From: Pseudomonadota bacterium
GTDB lineage: Bacteria > Pseudomonadota > Gammaproteobacteria > Steroidobacterales > Steroidobacteraceae
DNA length: 43,346 nt
Direction of reading: 5' to 3'
NCBI GenBank assembly: GCA_025356075.1
Contig: JANXUT010000080.1
Location: 1-43,346, forward strand
Shown here in pieces: positions 37,954-43,346 of this stretch. A program made the translations under genes and the position numbers. Each line of letters starts with the position of its first letter. Position 1 is the first letter of the stretch. Under the pieces are notes generated by a model that saw nothing but the letters and a program-made list of their open reading frames with translations, was not told the DNA's origin and searched no databases.

Positions 37954-39987
37954 GTGACCCGGACGCCTTATCCGCATCTCCTCGAACCGCTGGACCTCGG
38001 CTGGGTCCGGCTGCGCAACCGCGCGCTGATGGGCTCGATGCACACCGGGCTCGAGGACCGGGCCGCCGACTACCCGAAGCTCGCCGCCTACTTCGCCGAG
38101 CGCGCCCGCGGCGGCGCCGGGCTCATCGTGACGGGCGGCATCGCGCCGAATGTCGTCGGCTGGCTCGCGCCGTTCGCGGGGAAGCTGAGCTCCTCGCGCG
38201 AGCTGCCACGCCACCGCCTCGTGACCGACGCCGTGCACGCCGAGGGCGGCCACATCTGCATGCAGATCCTGCACGCGGGGCGCTATGCGCACCATCCGCT
38301 CCTCGTCGCGCCCTCGGCGAGCAAGGCGCCGATCACGCGGTTCACGCCGCGCTCGCTCAGCAGCCGCGGCGTCGGCCGCCAGATCGATGCGTTCGTGCGC
38401 GCGGCGACGCTCGCGCGCAGCGCCGGCTACGACGGCGTCGAGATCATGGGATCGGAGGGCTACCTCATCAACCAGTTCATCGCGCTCAGGACCAACCGGC
38501 GCGACGATGACTGGGGTGGCAGCTACCAGAACCGGATCCGCTTCCCGCTCGAGATCGTCAGGCGCACGCGCGCCGCCGTCGGGCGCGACTTCATCCTGAT
38601 CTTTCGGCTCTCGATGCTCGACCTCGTCGAGGGCGGCAGCAGCTGGCCGGAGGTCATCGAGCTCGCGCAGGGGCTCGAGGCCGCCGGCGTCACGCTCATC
38701 AACACCGGCATCGGCTGGCACGAGGCGAGGATCCCCACGATCGCGACGATGGTGCCGCGCGCCGGCTTCGCGTGGGTGACCGAGCGCCTGAAGCCGCACG
38801 TGAACGTGCCGCTCATCGCGACCAACCGGATCAACGACCCAAAGGTTGCCGAAGCCGTGCTCGCGAGCGGGGGCGCGGCGATGGTGTCGATGGCGCGGCC
38901 ATTCCTGGCCGATGCCGAGTTCGTCAACAAGGCGCGCGCGGGGCGGGCGGATGAGATCAACGTCTGCATCGCCTGCAACCAGGCCTGCCTCGACCAGATC
39001 TTCGAAGGCGCCCACGCCACCTGCCTCGTGAACCCGCGCGCCGCGCGCGAGACCGAACTGGAGTACCGGCCGGCGGCCCGGGCGAAGCGCATCGCCGTCG
39101 TCGGCGCCGGTCCCGCCGGGCTCTCCTTCGCGACCGTCGCCGCCGAGCGTGGCCACGCGGTCACGCTGATCGAGCGGGCGGCGCAGATCGGCGGCCAGTT
39201 CAACATGGCCAAGCGCGTCCCCGGCAAGGAGGAGTTCCAGGCCTCGCTCGATTACTACCGCCGGCGCCTCGAGGTGCTCGGCGTCACCGTCAGGCTCGGC
39301 ACCGAGGCGACGCCTGAGCTCCTCATCGACGCGTTCGATGAGGTCGTGCTCGCGACCGGCGTCACGCCGAGGCGCCCGCCGATCCCGGGCCTCGACCACC
39401 CGAGCGTGCTCTCCTACGTCGATGTACTCCTGCGCGGCGCGACGGTCGGGCCGCGCGTCGCGATCATCGGTGCCGGCGGCATCGGCTTTGACGTCGCGGA
39501 GTTCCTCGGCCGCGCCGCGGGGCCCGCGCCGAGCCTCGACCCCGTCGCCTTCGCCGCCGACTGGGGCATCGACCGGACGCTCACGATGGCCGGCGGTCTC
39601 GACCCGAGGCCCGCGCGCGCCGCACCCTGGTCGCGCGACATCTGGCTCTTGCAGCGAAAGGCCAGCCGCCTCGGCGAGGGACTCGGCAAGACGACCGGCT
39701 GGGTGCACAGGCTCGAGCTTAAGAAGCGGGGAGTGCGGATGACCGCGGGCGCGAGCTACCAGCGGATCGACGATGCCGGCCTGCACGTCGAGATCGCCGG
39801 GCGCGCGAGTGTCATCGCGGTCGACACGATCGTCGTGTGCGCGGGGCAGGAGCCCGAACGCTCACTCGTCGGTCCCCTTGCGATGCGTGGCCTGGTCGCG
39901 AAGTTGATCGGCGGCGCCGACGTCGCCGCCGAGCTCGACGCCAAGCGCGCGATCCGCCAGGGCGCCGAGCTCGCCGCGAGCCTATGA
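37954..39987 (+). CDS. fadH: 2,4-dienoyl-CoA reductase-type flavoprotein (FadH family)
   Basis: A 677-residue enzyme with an N-terminal FMN TIM barrel of the old yellow enzyme family (about 1-330, LEPLDLGWVRLRNRALMGSMHTGLE). A 4Fe-4S site is formed by C338, C341, C345 and C357 (CIACNQACLDQIF). A C-terminal FAD/NADPH domain pair starts at IAVVGAGPAGLSFATVAAE. This architecture and length (672 in E. coli) fit NADPH-dependent 2,4-dienoyl-CoA reductase, used for unsaturated fatty acid beta-oxidation; related enzymes such as trimethylamine dehydrogenase share the layout, so the substrate is likely but not proven. The start is GTG. The stop overlaps the next gene by ATGA. Confidence 0.88.
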   Translation: MTRTPYPHLLEPLDLGWVRLRNRALMGSMHTGLEDRAADYPKLAAYFAERARGGAGLIVTGGIAPNVVGWLAPFAGKLSSSRELPRHRLVTDAVHAEGGHICMQILHAGRYAHHPLLVAPSASKAPITRFTPRSLSSRGVGRQIDAFVRAATLARSAGYDGVEIMGSEGYLINQFIALRTNRRDDDWGGSYQNRIRFPLEIVRRTRAAVGRDFILIFRLSMLDLVEGGSSWPEVIELAQGLEAAGVTLINTGIGWHEARIPTIATMVPRAGFAWVTERLKPHVNVPLIATNRINDPKVAEAVLASGGAAMVSMARPFLADAEFVNKARAGRADEINVCIACNQACLDQIFEGAHATCLVNPRAARETELEYRPAARAKRIAVVGAGPAGLSFATVAAERGHAVTLIERAAQIGGQFNMAKRVPGKEEFQASLDYYRRRLEVLGVTVRLGTEATPELLIDAFDEVVLATGVTPRRPPIPGLDHPSVLSYVDVLLRGATVGPRVAIIGAGGIGFDVAEFLGRAAGPAPSLDPVAFAADWGIDRTLTMAGGLDPRPARAAPWSRDIWLLQRKASRLGEGLGKTTGWVHRLELKKRGVRMTAGASYQRIDDAGLHVEIAGRASVIAVDTIVVCAGQEPERSLVGPLAMRGLVAKLIGGADVAAELDAKRAIRQGAELAASL

Positions 39988-40733
39988 GCGCATCCCCGGC
40001 GCGCCACGACCTGCAGCTGCCGCTCCTCGACCCGTCGATCGCGACGCCGGAGTGGAGCGTACGGGTGAGCGCCCGCAGCCGGCGCCTCACGGTGCGCGTC
40101 TACCCGGGCGGGCGCGTCGAGGTCACGGTGCCGCGCGGCACGCGCGCCGAGGCGGTCGAGCGCTTCGTCGCCGAGCACCGGCGCTGGATCGATGCGCGGG
40201 TGAAGGAGCTGCGCGCGTTCAAACGCACGCGCGAACCGACGCTCCCCGAGGAAGTGCGCCTGCCGGCGCTCGGCCAGTCGTGGGGCGTGCGCTACGTCAA
40301 TCGCCCGAGGCCGGGCTGGCGGGTCGTCAACGACGGCCTCCTCGAGGTCTACGGCAATCCCGACAACCTGCCGCGCGCCCGCACGCACCTGCGCGCCTGG
40401 CTGACGCAGACCGCGCGCGAGGCGCTTGAGCCGAAGCTCCGTGCGCTCGCGGCGGAGCGGGGCTTTGAAGTCGGCGGCGTGCAGATGAGGCGCCAGCACA
40501 CGCGCTGGGGCAGTTGCTCGCGCTCGGGCTCCATCAGCCTCAACGTCTGCCTCCTCTTCCAGACCGGCGCGGTCGTCCGCTACCTCATGCTCCACGAACT
40601 CTGCCATACGCACGAGATGAACCACTCCGGGCGGTTCTGGCGGCTGGTCGAGTCGCACGAGCCCGCCTGGCGCGAGCTCGACGCCGAGCTCACGCGCGGC
40701 TGGCAACACGTGCCCGACTGGGTCTACGCCTGA
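39984..40733 (+). CDS. YgjP-like zinc metallopeptidase (DUF45/M48-like)
   Basis: A 249-residue protein of the YgjP/DUF45 family. The zinc-binding motif HELCHTHEMNHSGRFW gives H204, E205, H208 and probably H214. Upstream are the family segments VRVSARSRRLTVRVYPGGRVEVTVPRG and QHTRWGSCSRSGSISLN. No signal peptide is present, so it is cytoplasmic. It starts on the fadH stop (ATGA) and is probably co-translated. The biological substrate is not known. The IS1182-type element begins 14 bases after its stop, so the gene is intact. Confidence 0.9.
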   Translation: MSASPARHDLQLPLLDPSIATPEWSVRVSARSRRLTVRVYPGGRVEVTVPRGTRAEAVERFVAEHRRWIDARVKELRAFKRTREPTLPEEVRLPALGQSWGVRYVNRPRPGWRVVNDGLLEVYGNPDNLPRARTHLRAWLTQTAREALEPKLRALAAERGFEVGGVQMRRQHTRWGSCSRSGSISLNVCLLFQTGAVVRYLMLHELCHTHEMNHSGRFWRLVESHEPAWRELDAELTRGWQHVPDWVYA

Positions 40734-40747
40734 GGCGTGCCGTCGCC

Positions 40748-42282
40748 TAGCAGCCTGTCGGACTTAACGTATTTGAAGTGAGTGTTGTGTAGTCTCTGAG
40801 ACACGGATTTTAGGTGTATCGGGGGACTGGATGAGCAACTTCCGAGCGGTTGATCGAGGCACGGCGTATCTGTTGCCGCCGTTGGTGGACGAGTGGCTGC
40901 CGGCGGATCATCTGGCGCGGTTCGTGGTGGAGATCGTCGAGCAGTTGGACCTGAGCGGGCTGTCGAACCAGTACCGGGGCTCGGGGTCGCAGGCTTACCA
41001 CCCGGCGATGCTGACGGCACTGCTGATCTACGGGTACGCGACGGGGACGTACTCGAGCCGCAAGCTCGAACAGGCGTGCTACGACTCGATCGCCTGTCGC
41101 TTCATCGCGGCCAACACCCACCCCGATCACGACACGCTGTGCGCGTTCCGGCGCCGGTTCCTGGGGGAGCTCGGCGCGATCTTCGTGCGGGTGCTGTCGA
41201 TTGCCGGGGAGATGAAGCTGCTCAAGCTCGGCACGATCGCGCTGGACGGGACGAAGGTGCACGCGAACGCTTCGCGTCACCACGCGCTGTCGTACCAGCG
41301 GGCGAACGAGATCGAGGCGCAGCTGAAGCGCGAGGTGGGGGAGCTGCTGGCCAAGGCCGAGCAGGTGGATACGTCCGAGGCGAAGCGGCCGCTCGACATC
41401 CCGGCGGAGCTGGCGCGGCGCGAGACGCGCCTCGCGGCGATCGCCGCGGCGAAGGTGGAGATCGAACGGCGGGCGGCGGAGCGCCAGGCCACCGAGCAGG
41501 CGACCTACGAGGCGAAGCTCGCGGCCCGGGAACAGAAGGTCAAGGACACGGGCAAGCGGCCGGGCGGGAAGCCGCCGGCGCCCCCGACCGGCGGGGTACG
41601 GCCGACCGATCAGGTGAACCTGACGGATCCAGAGTCGCGGATCATGCCGCGCTCCGGCGGCGGCGGGTTCGAGCAGAGCTACAACGGCCAGGCGGCGGTG
41701 GACGCCGAGTCCCGGCTGATCGTGGTGGCACGGCTCACGAACACGCCGGGCGACGTGCGCCAGCTGATCCCGACGGTGGGAGCGCTGGAGTTGCTGCCGG
41801 AGGCGCTCGGCACCGCGGCGACGCTCCTGGCCGATGCCGGGTACTTCAGCGCCGCAAACGTCGCGCACTGCGAGCAGCGGGGCCTCGCGCCACTGATTGC
41901 CCGCCGGCGCGACCAGCATTACCTGCCCTGGTACGACCGCCATGCCGACCCCGGGCTGCTACCTGCGGACGCGGATGCCGTGACGCGCATGGCGCACCGG
42001 CTCAAGACCCCCGAGGGCCGCGCGCTCTACGGCCTGCGCAAGCAGGTCCCGGAACCGGTGTTCGGCATCATCAAGCACGCGATGCGGTTCCGGCAGTTCC
42101 TGTTGCGAGGCCTCGAGAAGGTCGAGGGCGAGTGGCAGTTGGTGGCTCTGGCCTACAACATCCGCCGCCTCGCAGTACTGGCCGCTCCGAGCTAGATCCG
42201 AGCACCCGACTGTGTGCGCTTAAACTGCCCGCGCCTTCGATCTGACGCCGCTAAAGCAAAGCGTCAGTCCGACAGGCTGCTA
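40748..42282 (+). mobile_element. Complete IS1182-type insertion sequence
   Basis: TAGCAGCCTGTCGGACT at 40748-40764 is repeated exactly in inverse at 42266-42282. Between them is a single intact transposase gene. The outermost TA may be a target duplication or part of the repeat. Inside the right end is a hairpin CTGACGC-12-GCGTCAG (42242-42267). The element lies between genes and disrupts none that can be seen. Confidence 0.88.
40831..42195 (+). CDS. IS1182-type transposase
   Basis: A 454-residue DDE transposase. The N-terminus (LVDEWLPADHLARFVVEIVEQLDL) and the segment YHPAMLTALLIYGYATGTYSSRKLEQACYD are typical of the IS1182 group, as is HPDHDTLCAFRRRFL. The likely catalytic residues are in IALDGTKVHANAS (first Asp), LADAGYFSAANV (second Asp) and the C-terminal region around EPVFGIIKHAMRFRQF (Glu). 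A charged coiled-coil insert lies at about 150-240. The frame is uninterrupted, so the element could be active. GGGGGAC lies before the ATG. Confidence 0.92.
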   Translation: MSNFRAVDRGTAYLLPPLVDEWLPADHLARFVVEIVEQLDLSGLSNQYRGSGSQAYHPAMLTALLIYGYATGTYSSRKLEQACYDSIACRFIAANTHPDHDTLCAFRRRFLGELGAIFVRVLSIAGEMKLLKLGTIALDGTKVHANASRHHALSYQRANEIEAQLKREVGELLAKAEQVDTSEAKRPLDIPAELARRETRLAAIAAAKVEIERRAAERQATEQATYEAKLAAREQKVKDTGKRPGGKPPAPPTGGVRPTDQVNLTDPESRIMPRSGGGGFEQSYNGQAAVDAESRLIVVARLTNTPGDVRQLIPTVGALELLPEALGTAATLLADAGYFSAANVAHCEQRGLAPLIARRRDQHYLPWYDRHADPGLLPADADAVTRMAHRLKTPEGRALYGLRKQVPEPVFGIIKHAMRFRQFLLRGLEKVEGEWQLVALAYNIRRLAVLAAPS

Positions 42283-43346
42283 AACACGACGACTTAAGTA
42301 ATGCCGCATAACCGGCGCAGTACGTTGTTTGGCTGACGCCAGCGGTCGAAGCACACGCTGACGGCGCGCACGACGTCGGAGAGTGTCGCGAAGTAGCGAT
42401 TGTGCGTGGCGAGGCGCCGAGTCAGCTTCCAGACCCTTTCGATGGGAGCCAGTTGCGGGCTGTAGGGCGGCAGAAACAGCAGACGAATGCGCGCCGAGTA
42501 ACGCCGCAGGAATGGCTTCAGGAGTATAGCGTGGTGATAGCGCGCGTTGTCGAGCACGACGACGATCCGGCGGCCGAGTGTTTGACGACGCAGCAGGCGC
42601 TTCAGGAACCTGAGAAAGGTAACGGCGTTGAAGACCGTGGCCATCATGCGGGTGAATTGGCCAGTCCGCAGGCTGACCGCACCGAAACAGGACACCGACT
42701 TTCGGGTCGGGGCATGCTGCAGAATCGGGTCCTTGATCTCCGGAGGGATCCACATTCGGCAGCGCGAACCATGCTGCTGGAAATGACATTCATCCAGGCT
42801 CCAGAGTTCGACGTCGGCGCGTTTTGCCAGACGGCGGAGTTTTTTTTACTGCCGCGACTTTCAGCGGATCGGACTGGGCCACCTGAGGACGCGGCTTGCG
42901 GAGCCGGAATCCCATCTGCCGGAACAGTCGTTGACACTGCCGCACGCCGAGTTCGACGGAATACCGTCGACGCAGATGTTCCGACAACACCGGGCCATCC
43001 CAGAGCGTCGCAGCCAAGCCAAAATCGCGCGGCGTCTTGCGTAGGTCCCCCTGCAGCGACCGCCAGGCTTTCGTGTCGAGCATCCGAGGACGCCCTGACC
43101 GTTCGCCTTCCCGCAGCGCATCGAGCCCGCCGTCTTCAAAGCGCCGAACCCATCGCTGCACCGTCGTGCCGTCTTCACCAAAGAGCTCGGCAACCTCGCG
43201 GCACGATTGGCCTGCCGTCACCAGCAGCAACCCGTGCAGTCGATGATCGTATCGAGACTCCTCGTTACGTCCGATCTCTTGCTGAATCGCAATCCGCATC
43301 ACGTCAGCGTCCTCGATCTGCAGCTTGCGCATCGGTCTTCCCCTTG
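42283..43346 (-). mobile_element. IS630-type element, incomplete at the window edge
   Basis: The element abuts the right end of the IS1182-type element at a TA dinucleotide, the target preferred by the IS630 family, so one may have inserted at the edge of the other. The transposase start lies 14 bases from the end of the window, so the far terminal repeat is not included and the boundary at 42283 is approximate. Confidence 0.7.
42294..43332 (-). CDS. IS630-type transposase split by a frameshift at an A8 run
   Basis: The first frame (43332 to 42790, 180 residues) carries the helix-turn-helix part (SCREVAELFGEDGTTVQRWVRRFEDGG) and ends soon after VAAVKK. The DDE part continues in another frame to 42294: SLDECHFQQHGS, VVVLDNARYHHA and FLPPYSPQLAPIERVWK hold the two aspartates and the glutamate. 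The frames meet at eight A (T8 at 42840-42847 on the plus strand). Seven A would give ...VKKLRRLAKRADVELW and one continuous protein of about 346 residues. This may be programmed transcriptional slippage, known for some insertion sequences, or a simple inactivating insertion or assembly error. AAGGGGAAG precedes the ATG. Confidence 0.85.

Overview
The window is one dense, very GC-rich (about 70% by eye) stretch of bacterial chromosome. The gene content points to a gammaproteobacterium, probably near the Xanthomonadales/Nevskiales/Steroidobacterales. The evidence is a fused aspartate kinase-homoserine dehydrogenase ThrA followed by a GHMP-type ThrB and ThrC, the order ruvCAB-ybgC-tolQRAB-pal-cpoB-queE-queC, a true TatD and a YgiQ-type radical SAM protein. 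That placement is an inference from gene families; there is no rRNA in the window.

Layout. 1-143: a short AT-rich element with perfect 23-bp inverted ends (MITE-like), ending 5 bases before a Sel1/TonB-domain gene. 1160-3151: an exported amidohydrolase and a small membrane protein, separated by two back-to-back hairpins. 3279-8852: sucA-sucB-lpdA, the 2-oxoglutarate dehydrogenase complex. 8849-11023 (minus): a RelA-type (p)ppGpp synthetase, divergent from ruvC. 11058-19758: one long co-directional run of Holliday-junction genes (ruvCAB), the Tol-Pal envelope machine (ybgC, tolQRAB, pal, cpoB) and two preQ0 synthesis genes (queE, queC). 19771-21198 (minus): a stand-alone cobyric acid synthase. 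21379-21453: tRNA-Lys(TTT). 21734-26880: accessory genes, namely an unknown protein, a trypsin-like protease paired with a TonB-domain protein, and a tandem DinB protein. 27011-29334: ygiQ and a translationally coupled 59-residue protein. 29409-34765: thrA-thrB-thrC plus a NERD-domain protein. 34762-37058 (minus): an M20 dipeptidase and tatD. 37111-40733: a TPR-like exported protein, a FadH-type 2,4-dienoyl-CoA reductase and a YgjP-type zinc peptidase. 40748-42282: a complete IS1182-type insertion sequence. 42283 to the end: an abutting IS630-type element whose transposase is split by a frameshift at an A8 run. No gene-free stretch exceeds 300 bases.

Most of the window is housekeeping. Genes are packed with ATGA/GTGA stop-start overlaps, so translational coupling is likely inside the suc, ruv, tol, que and thr groups. 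Two convergent gene pairs end on the same four bases, CTAG. Both window edges lie in repeated mobile sequence, which suggests the window may be a whole assembly contig that stops at repeats.

No defence system, CRISPR array or prophage is visible. The least ordinary parts are the protease/TonB-domain pair (22.2-25.7 kb), the IS630 slippage site, the inverted-repeat element at the left edge, and a few leader structures.
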